A DNA stretch of 64,000 nucleotides from Winogradskyella thalassocola (GCF_900099995.1 NZ_FNCZ01000001.1:1178001-1242000); one strand, 5' to 3'; shown: positions 9,301 through 18,466, numbered from the stretch's first letter. The notes: generated by a model from the letters alone, not told the origin. Made by a program: numbers and translations.

Positions 9301-9976
9301 TCGATATGGAGCAAGTTTTGAATTTGGGTTAACCTATGAGTCTATAGAAGTTGAAGATACTAACGAGAGATTTATAAACCAGTTTATTGGTGATAATGCA
9401 GAAATTAAAAATAATTATTACGGTGCAGATGCCAAATATCAGTTTTCTAACTCGGACAATGAAGCATTTCCTACTTTAGGAATGCTTTTTAGTTTGCAAA
9501 GTGGTTATAGAAATAATACAGATACAAAAAAAGGATTTGGTTATGTTATTTCAGAATTTGGTGTGGATTATAAATTAGTACCAAGCGGTCAGTTAATTCT
9601 AGCGTCAAAATTAAGAGGCCATTTTAATTTAGGTGATAATTTTGAATTTTACCAAGGAGCAACCATAGGAGCTGATAATGGCTTGCGTGCTTTTAGAAAT
9701 AATAGGTTTAATGGTAAAAGTGCATTTGTGCAGAGTACAGATTTGAGACTAAATGTAAAAAAGGTTAAAACTAGCGTATTGCCACTGCACATGGGCTTTT
9801 ATGGTGGCTTTGATTACGGTAGAGTTTGGTTAGATAATGAAGATTCGGACACTTGGCATACCTCATTAGGTGGTGGGATCTATGCCATCGCAGCGGATAT
9901 GATGACGCTTAACTTATCAGCATTTAATAGCGATGAAGGTATGCGTTTCGCTTTTAAATTAGGTTTTGGTTTCTAA
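6302..9976 (+). CDS. outer-membrane lipoprotein: calcineurin-like phosphatase, kinase-like segment, C-terminal beta-barrel
   Basis: A 1224-residue lipoprotein (lipobox VSNSC, Cys20). Residues 45-350 form a metallophosphoesterase with GDAGN, GDNIY, GNHDWY, HHPMY and GHEHN. Residues about 420-640 look like an atypical kinase fold: a Gly-rich stretch at 434-444 (GGGNQSKSLRL), Arg/Lys at 455-459, LIGDWDRH at 594-601 (compare the IGNxDRHH motif of FAM20-type kinases), and PRDRDQAF at 622-629 in the position of the metal-binding loop. From about residue 920 to the end, alternating aromatic strands ending in LGFGF indicate a surface-antigen/BamA-like barrel. It is monocistronic, followed by a hairpin terminator. 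The phosphatase call is firm; kinase activity is inference. Confidence 0.85.
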   Translation: MRIFYKFALLLAVVAVSNSCATFKKQVVVGSEKAMPIHKEIEHSFYLIGDAGNSDLGESSEALKAFKAELERADKNSTAIFLGDNIYPKGLPDKSKEGYELAKHRIKIQTEAVKNFKGETIFIPGNHDWYSGISGLKDQEKIVTKALGKDSFLPSDGCPIDKIHVSDAVELIIIDSHWYINNWNDQPTINDDCEIKTRQRFLDEFDSLIKKARGKTTIVAIHHPMYTNGSHGGQFSFMDHMSPLPILGTLKNIIRKTSGVANVDLQNKMYNELKKRLVTLAQANEKVVFVSGHEHNMQYLIEDNLHQIVSGSGSKVSAVRNVGSGLFGYAIPGYAKLIVYKDGSSHVAFFAIEEQKDVFQAEVFPVNKTPIKEVYDNVSSYTLASIYTEEETDVSGFGKFLWGNRYRKEYSTKVKAPNVALDTLFGGLIPVRKGGGNQSKSLRLEDKNGAQYVMRAVRKQALQYLQAVLFKEQYIEGQFDDTATENLILDVFTGSYPYAPLAVGDLADAIGVYHTNPVLYYVPKQERLGEYNDEFGDELYMIEEHTSEGHSDKASFGFQNELVSTEDMMKKIHKDEDIIVDETAYIKARLFDMLIGDWDRHQDQWRWIEFEENGKDIYRPMPRDRDQAFSIMSDGFLLGAAVKLMPTARLLRAYSEDLEDVKGVNAEPYPLDKEIITQSGKEIWDAQVKLIQQNITDEIIEKAFFNIPDEMPNASIDEIKRTLKARRDNLQKISNRYYELINKYAVIKGTNKDDWFDVERMPNGETKVTAYRIKGDEKTDKFHERTYNSDDTKEIWIYALDDDDVFNITGDGDDFIKLRLIGGQNNDKYVIENGKRVTYYDYKSKKNTIVTNKGHKKFTDDYKTNVYDYKKLKNSTNQLIPSIGANPDDGFKMGFVNAYTTYGFERNPFTSKHQLAASYYFATQGFDVNYKGEFANVIGRFNLGLEVHFTSPNYAFNFFGFGNDSSNPEEDENDGLDVNMDYNRVKLETLKFAPTLIWNGRYGASFEFGLTYESIEVEDTNERFINQFIGDNAEIKNNYYGADAKYQFSNSDNEAFPTLGMLFSLQSGYRNNTDTKKGFGYVISEFGVDYKLVPSGQLILASKLRGHFNLGDNFEFYQGATIGADNGLRAFRNNRFNGKSAFVQSTDLRLNVKKVKTSVLPLHMGFYGGFDYGRVWLDNEDSDTWHTSLGGGIYAIAADMMTLNLSAFNSDEGMRFAFKLGFGF

Positions 9977-10019
9977 TTAATTTTCAAAGAGATAAAACTT
10001 TTGTAAAGTTTCTATATTC

Positions 10020-10055
10020 TTTTAACTCAACTATTAATTTTTATATGAGTTAAAA
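10020..10055 (+). terminator. hairpin terminator after the phosphatase-barrel gene
   Basis: TTTTAACTCA and TGAGTTAAAA form a perfect 10-bp inverted repeat around a 16-base loop, 44 bases past the stop codon. A weak T-rich stretch follows. GC content is low, so strength is uncertain. Confidence 0.45.
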
Positions 10056-10146
10056 TGTCATCGTATTTTTATAATGAATTGAATTATTAATTGGTTAATT
10101 GCATCCTGCATCCGGTGTACCATAACTTAAATGCTAAATTAGATAG

Positions 10147-11709
10147 ATGGAGTTACAAATAAAAGATACATTTAGTAAAGAGTTACCATCAGATCCTATT
10201 GCGGAAAATACGAGACGCCAAGTCTCTGAAGCGACACATTCTTATGTGAATCCTAGAATTCCATCACAACCAAATTTAATTCATGCTTCAAAAGAGATGG
10301 TCAAAGCCATTGGTTTAGATGAAGCTGCTATTAAATCAAAAGATTTTTTAGACGTTTTTTCAGGTTTAAAAATTTATCCAAAAACAAAACCGTATGCCAT
10401 GGCTTATGCTGGTCATCAGTTTGGGAATTGGGCAGGACAATTAGGTGATGGTAGAGCGATTAATTTATTTGAAGTTGAAGAAAATAATAAACGTTGGGCA
10501 ATTCAACTTAAAGGTTCGGGAGAGACACCATACTCAAGACAAGGGGATGGATTAGCGGTGTTACGTTCTTCAATTCGCGAATATTTATGTAGTGAAGCCA
10601 TGCACCATTTAGGGGTGCCAACAACAAGAGCACTGAGTTTAATGTTGTCTGGAGATGACGTTCTGCGAGATATGCTTTACAACGGTAATGCCGATTATGA
10701 AAAAGGAGCCATAGTCGCTAGAGTAGCACCGACTTTTATTCGGTTTGGTAATTTTGAATTGTTTGCAGCACGTAATGATATCAAAAACCTTAAAAAGTTA
10801 ACCAATTATACCTTAAAATACTTTTATCCCGAATTGGGTAAGCCTTCAAAAGAAACCTATATCGAACTTTTTGAAACCGTGACACAACGCACTTTAGATA
10901 TGATTATCCATTGGCAACGCGTTGGTTTTGTACATGGAGTTATGAATACGGATAACATGTCCATTCTAGGTTTAACCATAGATTATGGACCTTATGGATG
11001 GCTCGAAGATTTTGATTTCGGATGGACGCCAAATACCACAGATAAGCAGAATAAACGTTACCGTTTTGGTAATCAGCCCAATATTGGACTTTGGAATTTA
11101 CTACAATTAGCCAATGCATTATATCCGTTGATTGAAGAAGCCGAACCGATAGAAGCGATTTTAAATCAGTATCAAGTTGATTTTGAAAAGCAATCACTTC
11201 AAATGATGCGTTCTAAATTAGGACTGCAAGTTGAACTTGAAGAAGATGCTAAATTATTGGCAAATTTTGAAGATTGCATGTTGCTATCTGAAACCGACAT
11301 GACGATAGCTTTCCGATTATTAGCGAATTACAAAAAAGATCATCCTGAAAATGGTATAGAAATAATTGAAAACGCATTTTATAAACCAGAAGAACTCACA
11401 AAAGATAAATTAATGCAATGGAAAGTTTGGTTCAAAGCTTACGACCAAAGATTGCAAAAGGAGACAATTACAGATTCAGAACGTCAAAAAAATATGAATG
11501 CTGTGAATCCTAAATATGTGCTTAGAAATTATATGGCGCAATTAGCAATTGATAAAGCAGATGAGGGTGATTATGGTTTGGTAGATGAATTATTTCAAGT
11601 ATTAAAAAAACCTTACGATGAGCAACTAGAGCAAGAAAAATGGTTTGCTAAACGACCAGAATGGGCAAGGCATAAGGTCGGTTGCTCAATGCTGAGTTGC
11701 AGTTCTTAA
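10147..11709 (+). CDS. selO: protein adenylyltransferase SelO (YdiU family)
   Basis: 520 residues (E. coli YdiU is 478). SelO is a kinase-fold enzyme that transfers AMP from ATP to Ser/Thr/Tyr of proteins in redox stress. Lys122 (QLKGSGETPYSRQGDG), Asn270 (NTDNMS) and Asp279 (LTIDYGPYG) match the nucleotide- and metal-binding residues Lys113, Asn253 and Asp262 of Pseudomonas SelO; the Asn-Asp spacing of nine is identical. The C-terminus has two Cys (GCSMLSCSS), the site where animal SelO carries selenocysteine. It heads a redox block with a flavodoxin-like gene 27 bp downstream. Confidence 0.95.
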   Translation: MELQIKDTFSKELPSDPIAENTRRQVSEATHSYVNPRIPSQPNLIHASKEMVKAIGLDEAAIKSKDFLDVFSGLKIYPKTKPYAMAYAGHQFGNWAGQLGDGRAINLFEVEENNKRWAIQLKGSGETPYSRQGDGLAVLRSSIREYLCSEAMHHLGVPTTRALSLMLSGDDVLRDMLYNGNADYEKGAIVARVAPTFIRFGNFELFAARNDIKNLKKLTNYTLKYFYPELGKPSKETYIELFETVTQRTLDMIIHWQRVGFVHGVMNTDNMSILGLTIDYGPYGWLEDFDFGWTPNTTDKQNKRYRFGNQPNIGLWNLLQLANALYPLIEEAEPIEAILNQYQVDFEKQSLQMMRSKLGLQVELEEDAKLLANFEDCMLLSETDMTIAFRLLANYKKDHPENGIEIIENAFYKPEELTKDKLMQWKVWFKAYDQRLQKETITDSERQKNMNAVNPKYVLRNYMAQLAIDKADEGDYGLVDELFQVLKKPYDEQLEQEKWFAKRPEWARHKVGCSMLSCSS

Positions 11710-11736
11710 TTTTTAATTTTATAAAAAAACAGAACT

Positions 11737-12462
11737 ATGGATTTTTCAAAACTAAAAGTATTATACATCAATTGCACATTAAAGAAATCACCTGCTGTAA
11801 GTCATACAGAAACGCTTATGGAGGTGTCTCAAAATATTCTAAAAAAGGAGAAGGTTTCTTTTGAAACAATTCGACTTATAGATTTAGATGTGGCCGTTGG
11901 TGTGTATCCAGATATGACAGAACACGGTTGGGAAAAAGACGATTGGCCAAGTATTTATAAAAAAGTGAGTGAAGCAGATGTTTTAATCGTAGGAACACCA
12001 ATTTGGTTAGGTGAAAAATCTTCTGAAGCTCAAAAGTTAATTGAACGTTTGTACGCCATGAGTGGAGAGACCAATGATAAAGGACAATATGTGTTCTTCG
12101 GTAAAGTAGGAGGATGTATGGTAACGGGTAATGAAGATGGAGTAAAACACTGTGCTATGGGTATATTGTATGCCTTGCAACACGTTGGGTATTCTATTCC
12201 TCCGCAAGCCGATTGTGGATGGATTGGAGAAGTAGGACCAGGACCGAGTTATGGGGATACCAAATGGAAGGATAAAACCATTAACCCACCAGTAGGATTT
12301 GATTCTGAATTTACAAACAGAAATACCACATTTATGACCTATAATCTTTTACATTTAGCAAGACTGCTGAAAGAAAATAAGGGGTATAGCAATTACGGTA
12401 ATTCTCGAGAAGCATGGGTCAGTGGTACCCATTGGTCTTTCGAAAATCCTGAATATAGATAG
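11737..12462 (+). CDS. flavodoxin-fold NAD(P)H-dependent oxidoreductase
   Basis: 241 residues with a flavodoxin-like fold: a first strand followed by a phosphate-binding loop (YINCTLKKSPAVSHTE), a second strand and loop (VLIVGTPIWLGEKSS), and a third flavin-contacting segment (GKVGGCMVTGNEDG). The family (NADPH-dependent FMN reductase/flavodoxin-like) reduces flavins or quinones in the cytoplasm; the substrate is not predictable. It lies 27 bp after selO and 60 bp before the DUF427 gene, suggesting shared expression with the redox genes. Confidence 0.85.
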   Translation: MDFSKLKVLYINCTLKKSPAVSHTETLMEVSQNILKKEKVSFETIRLIDLDVAVGVYPDMTEHGWEKDDWPSIYKKVSEADVLIVGTPIWLGEKSSEAQKLIERLYAMSGETNDKGQYVFFGKVGGCMVTGNEDGVKHCAMGILYALQHVGYSIPPQADCGWIGEVGPGPSYGDTKWKDKTINPPVGFDSEFTNRNTTFMTYNLLHLARLLKENKGYSNYGNSREAWVSGTHWSFENPEYR

Positions 12463-12522
12463 AAATTACGTGTACGGAAATCGTTTAAAGAAATTTCTGT
12501 TATATATTATAAAGCAATAAAG

Positions 12523-12804
12523 ATGAAAGCAATTTGGAATAATAAAGTCATAGCAGAGAGTAATGACACTATAGTAATTGAAAGGAATCATTATTTTCCT
12601 CATGAGAGTATAAATAAAGAATTTTTTAAACCTAGTGAATTGCATTCCGTATGTCCTTGGAAAGGTACAGCATCGTATTATACTATAGAAGTTGATGGCA
12701 AGGAAAATAAAGATGCAGCCTGGTTTTACCCAGAAGTATCAGAGTTAGCAAAAGGAATTAAAAATTATGTAGCTTTTTGGAGAGGTGTAACTATTGAAGA
12801 CTAA
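12523..12804 (+). CDS. DUF427 domain protein
   Basis: 93 residues spanning one complete DUF427 domain. The pattern IVIERNHYFP, followed by CPWKGTASYY, DAAWFYPEVS and YVAFWRGVTI, is diagnostic. The biochemical role of DUF427 is not established. It is 9 bp upstream of the hydrolase-OsmC gene and probably in the same operon. Confidence 0.9.
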   Translation: MKAIWNNKVIAESNDTIVIERNHYFPHESINKEFFKPSELHSVCPWKGTASYYTIEVDGKENKDAAWFYPEVSELAKGIKNYVAFWRGVTIED

Positions 12805-12813
12805 ACTTAGGTT

Positions 12814-14031
12814 ATGAAAAGCACAAAACTCAAAATAAAAAATAGAAAAGGTATAACTCTAAATGCGAATTTAGAATTACCCGCCAATCAAAAACCAAAT
12901 TACTATGCCATTTTTGCGCATTGTTTTACGTGCAGCAGTAGTTTAAATGCTGTTAGAAACGTGAGTAGAGCCTTAACTCAAAATGGATTTGCTGTACTGC
13001 GTTTCGATTTTACAGGTTTAGGTCGGAGTGAAGGCGAATTTGCTGATAGTCACTTTTCTGCAAATGTCGATGATTTACTAGATGTACATCAATACATGGC
13101 TGAACATTACAGCGCACCAAGTTTACTTGTTGGGCATTCATTAGGTGGTGCAGCAGTATTGGTTGCAGCTTCAAAAATAGACGCTGTAAAAGCGGTTGCT
13201 ACTGTGGGTGCACCATCAACAGTAAATCATGTGAAGCATTTGTTTTCGCATCAGGTTGAAGACTCTGAAGAAAAAGGAGATGTAGAGGTAAATATTGGTG
13301 GTCGTCCATTTGTAATTAATCAAGATTTCGTTAAAGAATTTGATAAAACAGACTTACCTGAAATAGTTAAAGATTTACGTAAACCTTTGTTGATTATGCA
13401 TTCGCCTTTCGATAAAATCGTAGGTATTGAAAATGCTGAGCAATTGTATAAAAATGCGCGTCATCCTAAGAGTTTTGTGACGCTAGACAATGCAGATCAT
13501 TTATTAACAAAAGAAGAGGATAGCCATTATGTTGGTGAAGTTATAGGGACTTGGGCAAAACGTTATTTTCCTAAGGTTGAAAATGTAATGTTAGATACCG
13601 AAGGTGAACAATTAGTTGGACATCTTAATATTGTTGAAGATAATTTTACGACATCCATTCAGACTAAAAATCATACACTAATAGCGGATGAACCTGCAAG
13701 TGTTGGTGGTAGTGATTTTGGTCCTTCACCATACGAATATCTCAATGCCGCATTAGCAGCATGTACAGTAATGACTTTGAAAATGTATGCCGAACGAAAA
13801 AAGTGGGATCTGAGAGAGGTTTATGTGTACATTTCGCACTCTAGAAAACATAGCGACGATTTAAATCTTGTTTTAGAGCAACCAAAATACTTAGATCACA
13901 TTAGTAAGAAATTAAAATTCATTGGCGATTTAACGACTGAACAAAGCGACCGATTAAAAGAAATTTCGTCACGTTGCCCTGTGCACAAAACTATAGCAAG
14001 CGAAGTCGTTTTTGAAACTGAAATAATATAA
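12814..14031 (+). CDS. alpha/beta hydrolase - OsmC fusion protein
   Basis: 405 residues in two domains. Residues 1-250 are an alpha/beta hydrolase: nucleophile Ser109 in GHSLGG, likely acid Asp200 (HSPFDK) and His229 (NADHLL). Residues 262-405 are OsmC-like, with the two redox Cys at 317 (AALAACTVM) and 388 (SRCPVHKT). OsmC domains reduce organic hydroperoxides. The fused architecture is known in bacteria, but the ester or peroxide substrate is not. It lies 7 bp before egtB, within the redox block. Confidence 0.92.
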   Translation: MKSTKLKIKNRKGITLNANLELPANQKPNYYAIFAHCFTCSSSLNAVRNVSRALTQNGFAVLRFDFTGLGRSEGEFADSHFSANVDDLLDVHQYMAEHYSAPSLLVGHSLGGAAVLVAASKIDAVKAVATVGAPSTVNHVKHLFSHQVEDSEEKGDVEVNIGGRPFVINQDFVKEFDKTDLPEIVKDLRKPLLIMHSPFDKIVGIENAEQLYKNARHPKSFVTLDNADHLLTKEEDSHYVGEVIGTWAKRYFPKVENVMLDTEGEQLVGHLNIVEDNFTTSIQTKNHTLIADEPASVGGSDFGPSPYEYLNAALAACTVMTLKMYAERKKWDLREVYVYISHSRKHSDDLNLVLEQPKYLDHISKKLKFIGDLTTEQSDRLKEISSRCPVHKTIASEVVFETEII

Positions 14032-14038
14032 TTTATAC

Positions 14039-15205
14039 GTGGAAACCATAGCAGAACATAGTATTTCAAAAGAACGATTTTTAGACGTTAGACATCAAAC
14101 GGAACTGATTTGTAAATCGCTTCAGGCTGAAGATGTATCCATCCAACCCGCAGAATTTGTGTCTCCTCCCAAATGGCATTTGGCACATACCACATGGTTT
14201 TTTGAGCAGTTTGTGTTGACTGAATATCAGTCAGGTTACAAAGTGTTTAACGACGATTTTGCCTATTACTTTAATAGTTATTACAACAACGTTGGCAAAC
14301 GCGTTATGAGGGCTGAACGTGGTTTAATGACACGACCAACGTTGCAAGAGGTATTAGAATATAGAGCTTATGTAAATGCGCAACTTTCAGAATTTATTTC
14401 TAAAGGTGTTTCTGAAGATATTTCAAATATTATCGAAATTGGTTTACAGCACGAACAGCAGCATCAAGAACTATTAATTTACGATATCAAATATATTTTC
14501 GGGAACCAGCCTTCGTTTCCTATTTTAGATTATAAAATTCAATTACAAGCAGAAAACGAACCTCAAAAATTTCTTCAAATTAAAGAAGGCATTTATGAAA
14601 TTGGTCATAATACTGAAGGGTTTTGTTTTGATAATGAATTAGGAAGATATAAAGTATACCTTCATGATTTTGAGATTTCAAATCAACTCGTCACCAATTC
14701 AGAATACATAGCATTTATAGATGCAGGTGGTTATGAAGATTTTAATTATTGGCATGCTGAAGGTTGGGATTTTGTACAGAATAATGATTTAAAGGCTCCA
14801 TTATATTGGCACAAGGTCGATGGGAAATGGATGCAATATACGCTTAACGGTTTTGTTGAGGTTAATGGCGACTTACCTGTAACTCATGTTACGTTTTATG
14901 AAGCTTTTGCCTTTGCACAATGGAAGGGCATGCGTTTACCAACCGAGTTCGAATGGGAAGTAGCGTCATCCAAATTTAATTATGGTCAATTATGGGAATG
15001 GACCAATAGTGCCTATTTACCTTATCCTAATTACACCAAAGTAGACGGTGCATTAGGTGAGTATAATGGTAAATTTATGGTGAATCAAATGGTATTGCGA
15101 GGCGGCTCAGTGGCAACTTCAAAAAATCATTGCAGACCAACTTATAGAAATTTTTTTCAGCCAGACATGCGTTGGCTGTTTTCAGGAATTAGATTAGCAA
15201 AATAA
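14039..15205 (+). CDS. egtB: ergothioneine biosynthesis sulfoxide synthase EgtB
   Basis: 388 residues. EgtB is an iron enzyme that joins hercynine to cysteine or gamma-glutamylcysteine with oxygen, forming a sulfoxide. The N-terminal DinB-like domain supplies iron ligands: His50 in WHLAH and His138/His142 in HEQQH. The C-terminal FGE-sulfatase domain (about 180-388) ends in the typical CRPTYRNFF and RWLFSGIRLA. The start is GTG at 14039, 8 bases after the previous stop; the next Met would remove the first iron motif. egtD follows directly. No egtA, egtC or egtE is in the window. Confidence 0.94.
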   Translation: METIAEHSISKERFLDVRHQTELICKSLQAEDVSIQPAEFVSPPKWHLAHTTWFFEQFVLTEYQSGYKVFNDDFAYYFNSYYNNVGKRVMRAERGLMTRPTLQEVLEYRAYVNAQLSEFISKGVSEDISNIIEIGLQHEQQHQELLIYDIKYIFGNQPSFPILDYKIQLQAENEPQKFLQIKEGIYEIGHNTEGFCFDNELGRYKVYLHDFEISNQLVTNSEYIAFIDAGGYEDFNYWHAEGWDFVQNNDLKAPLYWHKVDGKWMQYTLNGFVEVNGDLPVTHVTFYEAFAFAQWKGMRLPTEFEWEVASSKFNYGQLWEWTNSAYLPYPNYTKVDGALGEYNGKFMVNQMVLRGGSVATSKNHCRPTYRNFFQPDMRWLFSGIRLAK

Positions 15206-16144
15206 ATGACAGATAACTTTTCAAAAGATGTGCTTAAAGGCTTAACTGCCAAAAATAAACACTTGCCATCTAAGTATTTTTACGATGATAATGGCAGTCG
15301 CATATTTCAGGAAATAATGAATATGCCAGAATATTATCCAACCAATTCAGAGTTTGAGATTTTGTCTATGCAATCCAAACAAATTAGTGAAGCCTTGAAA
15401 TTTTCAGGACCTTTTAATATTGTGGAATTGGGTGCTGGTGATGGTTTTAAAACGTTTAAACTGTTAGAATATTTAGTGAATAACAATGTGGACTTTCATT
15501 ATATCCCAATAGACATCTCTCAAGAAGCTATAGACATTCTCACACAGCGATTAAAAGAAAAATTACCAGCTTTAAAAATACATCCAAAAGTGGGTGATTA
15601 TTTTGAAATCTTAAAGGATAATAGACAAAGTGATTACCCTAGTTTATTACTGTTTTTAGGTGGTAATATCGGAAACTACCTAGAAGAAAAAGCCGAAGAA
15701 TTATTACAGCTTTTTAATAAAAACATGAAACATGGTGACAAGCTTTTAATTGGTTTTGACCTAAAGAAAAACCCAATTACTATTCAGAATGCGTATTACG
15801 ACAAGCATGGTATTACAAAGCGTTTTAACCTGAATTTATTGGTTAGAATTAATAGAGAGTTAGATGCCGATTTTAAAATTGATGATTTCGATTTTTATTG
15901 CCATTATAATCCAATGACTGGAGATGTAAAAAGTTATATCGTTAGTCTTAGAAAGCAAACGGTACATCTTAAAGCTATAAATGAGTTTATTGATTTTGAT
16001 TACGATGAATTGATATGGACGGAGCTCTCAAAGAAATACGCCTTAGAAGGCATTAATGATTTGGCGGAAAATGCTGATTTCAAAGTAGAAAACAACTTTT
16101 TGGATTGTAAACATTACTTTACAGATAGTTTGTGGACAAAATGA
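15206..16144 (+). CDS. egtD: L-histidine N-alpha-methyltransferase EgtD
   Basis: 312 residues (mycobacterial EgtD is about 321). It trimethylates histidine with SAM to hercynine, the substrate of EgtB. Signatures are KYFYDDNGSRIFQEI with MPEYYPT near the N-terminus, the SAM loop ELGAGDGFKT at about residue 73, and GGNIGNY. Its ATG follows the egtB stop with no intervening base, so the two are translationally coupled. The order egtB-egtD is the reverse of the pathway order. Confidence 0.95.
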   Translation: MTDNFSKDVLKGLTAKNKHLPSKYFYDDNGSRIFQEIMNMPEYYPTNSEFEILSMQSKQISEALKFSGPFNIVELGAGDGFKTFKLLEYLVNNNVDFHYIPIDISQEAIDILTQRLKEKLPALKIHPKVGDYFEILKDNRQSDYPSLLLFLGGNIGNYLEEKAEELLQLFNKNMKHGDKLLIGFDLKKNPITIQNAYYDKHGITKRFNLNLLVRINRELDADFKIDDFDFYCHYNPMTGDVKSYIVSLRKQTVHLKAINEFIDFDYDELIWTELSKKYALEGINDLAENADFKVENNFLDCKHYFTDSLWTK

Positions 16145-16255
16145 TACCGATTAAAACCTAATGCGTTTGGGTTAAGTTGTAAAAATATAAAGGCGTTTCT
16201 TATCGCTAAATTGAAAGATCATTTTCAATGCCTCATAATTCTATAACGCACAAAC

Positions 16256-17569
16256 GTGAAAAAGCATTTATACAATATAATAAAGTCATTAGTTAAGCTA
16301 GAAAGTAATATTGCTTTTTATCCTTCAATCATTAGTCTTTTTGGGATGCTTTTCGCGTTCTTTATGATTTATTTAGAGAGCATAGGTATTTCTAAATACC
16401 TCGTTGAGCATGCACCAATTTTAGTCGTTAATAATGCCGAAACAGCAAGAAGCTTATTAACCACATTTGTTGCCGGATTAATCTCAATAATGGTGTTTAG
16501 TTTTTCATTGGTGATGATTTTACTAAATCAGGCGTCTAGTAACTTTTCACCGAGATTGCTTCCGGGATTGATATCTAACAGAAGACATCAAATTATTTTA
16601 GGAATCTATAATTCTACCTTACTCTACTGCATTTTTACATTAGTTTCCATAACTCCTCAAGGTGATAAATACCAATTACCTGGTTTTTCGGTACTATTGA
16701 GTATTGTTTTTATGACGCTAAGTTTAGGGGCTTTTATTTATTTTATTCATTCTATTTCACAGGAAATTCAAGTGAATACAATAATGGATAAAATCTTCAA
16801 AAAATCGAAAGCACGATTAGATAAGTTGATTGAAGCCGAAAAGCATCTTGATATTGAGTTTGAAGACACCTCGAATTGGAAAGAAGTTATGGCCGATTCA
16901 ACAGGCTATATGCAAGATGTGAGCTTAAATTCTTTAGCCGATTTAGCAGAAGAACATCAATTGAAGATTGAAATTGTCCCTATTAAAGGAGCGTATGTTT
17001 TAAAAGGTATTCCAATTTTAAAATATAAAGGTGACAACGATGATGACCTAGAAAAAAAGTTAGCTGAAGCCATAACGTTTTCTAATAGCGAACTTATAGA
17101 AGATAATTATGTGCTTGCTTTTAAACAGATAACCGAAATTGCGCTAAAAGCAATGTCGCCAGGTATTAATGATCCCGGAACCTGTATTAATTGCATCGAT
17201 TATCTTACCGAATTATTCGCATTACGAATGACTAAGAAGAATAAAAGTTATTATTTCAGTGAAGATGAAACCGCACTTATATTTATTAATACGGTTAGTT
17301 TTGAGCAGTTGCTTTATAATGTAATGGCATCACTTAGAACCTATTGCAAACACGATATTATTATTGTACAGAAGCTATTTTTAATGCTGCAATATTTACT
17401 TCAAAATAGTAATGTGTTAAACGAAAACTATAGCAAAGTTGTGGTTAAAGAAATAAAAAACCTTAAAAAGGACGCCTTAGATAATCATAAAAACGAAGCC
17501 GATATTATTGTTATACAATCTTGTATTAAAAGGCTACAACAGGTTAACGCCTCAGAATATGACATTTAA
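16256..17569 (+). CDS. DUF2254 membrane protein
   Basis: 437 residues. Four hydrophobic segments lie in the first 170 residues (around 20-43, 70-95, 115-135 and 145-168), then a soluble C-terminal half with the conserved MSPGINDPGTCINCIDYL stretch. This is the DUF2254 layout; its function is unknown and an ion-channel role is only suggested. The start is GTG at 16256, 111 bp after egtD, and no ATG occurs before the first membrane segment. It ends 3 bp from the convergent lipoprotein gene. Confidence 0.88.
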   Translation: MKKHLYNIIKSLVKLESNIAFYPSIISLFGMLFAFFMIYLESIGISKYLVEHAPILVVNNAETARSLLTTFVAGLISIMVFSFSLVMILLNQASSNFSPRLLPGLISNRRHQIILGIYNSTLLYCIFTLVSITPQGDKYQLPGFSVLLSIVFMTLSLGAFIYFIHSISQEIQVNTIMDKIFKKSKARLDKLIEAEKHLDIEFEDTSNWKEVMADSTGYMQDVSLNSLADLAEEHQLKIEIVPIKGAYVLKGIPILKYKGDNDDDLEKKLAEAITFSNSELIEDNYVLAFKQITEIALKAMSPGINDPGTCINCIDYLTELFALRMTKKNKSYYFSEDETALIFINTVSFEQLLYNVMASLRTYCKHDIIIVQKLFLMLQYLLQNSNVLNENYSKVVVKEIKNLKKDALDNHKNEADIIVIQSCIKRLQQVNASEYDI

Positions 17570-17572
17570 AAG

Positions 17573-18382
17573 TTAATTCAAACTAAAAGAATAGATATAG
17601 CCTCCTTCAAAATCTTTTCTTTCATCTGTAATGATAATCGTAGAGTCGGTTTTAAAACAGATGCCTTCTTTTTGAGAATTGTGATCAAATTTATGTTCAG
17701 TTACATCTCCAGAGAAAAAATCATCACGCTCAAAATTTGTGATTTCCCATAATTTATCATGATTTAAGAGTATCACTGTTTTGCCATTGTCGCTAATATC
17801 GGCTGAGGTGATTTTATTATTTTTACCATTAAATTTATATTCCGAATGTAATTCTGCGACCTGCTTTCCTATGCTATTCTTAACTTTTAAAACACTGAAT
17901 GTTTTGTTCTCTTTACTAAAAATGTAAAAGGAGTTATTGTAAATAAAAAAGGATTCAAAATCTTCAGGCTTTTGGTCTTCGGGAAGTGTAAATTCAATGA
18001 TTTCAGCAACGGCTGAATCAGTATTTAAATCGTCGTGATTTACTTTGTAGATTTTAAATGTTTTCTGCTTTTTATTATTGTTTCCAAAATCACCTATGTA
18101 GATGTTGCCTTCACGATCCGAAGTTAAATCCTCCCAGTCTTTATTTTTGGCATTGCTGATAAGAATGTTTCTGGCGATGTGCCCTTTTTTGTCTAATCCG
18201 ATGAGGTTATTTCTATTTCCAGCATCTTGAATGACCCACACGATATCGGAATCTTTGCCTATTTCGGCAGCAGACACTTCCTTTAATTCGTTAATAATGC
18301 GCGACTCAATTTTTAATTGTCCTATAGATTGACAAGAACTCACAATAAATATTAGAAATATTAGTCTTTTGATGTATATCAT
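17573..18382 (-). CDS. lipoprotein, beta-propeller-like (SdiA-regulated-like)
   Basis: 269 residues with a lipoprotein signal (IFIVSSCQS, Cys17). Repeated strand-turn units such as DWEDLTSDREGNIYIGDFGNN and KITSADISDNGKTVILLN resemble SdiA-regulated/SMP-30-type propellers. No catalytic residues are evident. It is likely envelope-anchored and of unknown role. It is convergent with the DUF2254 gene and divergent from the flavoprotein gene. Confidence 0.65.
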   Translation of the reverse strand: MIYIKRLIFLIFIVSSCQSIGQLKIESRIINELKEVSAAEIGKDSDIVWVIQDAGNRNNLIGLDKKGHIARNILISNAKNKDWEDLTSDREGNIYIGDFGNNNKKQKTFKIYKVNHDDLNTDSAVAEIIEFTLPEDQKPEDFESFFIYNNSFYIFSKENKTFSVLKVKNSIGKQVAELHSEYKFNGKNNKITSADISDNGKTVILLNHDKLWEITNFERDDFFSGDVTEHKFDHNSQKEGICFKTDSTIIITDERKDFEGGYIYSFSLN

Positions 18383-18466
18383 TGTAATTTTATCCTTTGA
18401 CTCAAAGTAGTATTAGTCATTAATAAACACAAATAAAAACTCACAAAATCTTCTTAATAAAACGGT

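Noticed and set aside
14039-15205. Ovothiol synthase (OvoA) or a generic sulfatase-modifying factor
   Set aside because: OvoA carries a fused C-terminal methyltransferase, absent here, and the adjacent egtD gene points to ergothioneine.
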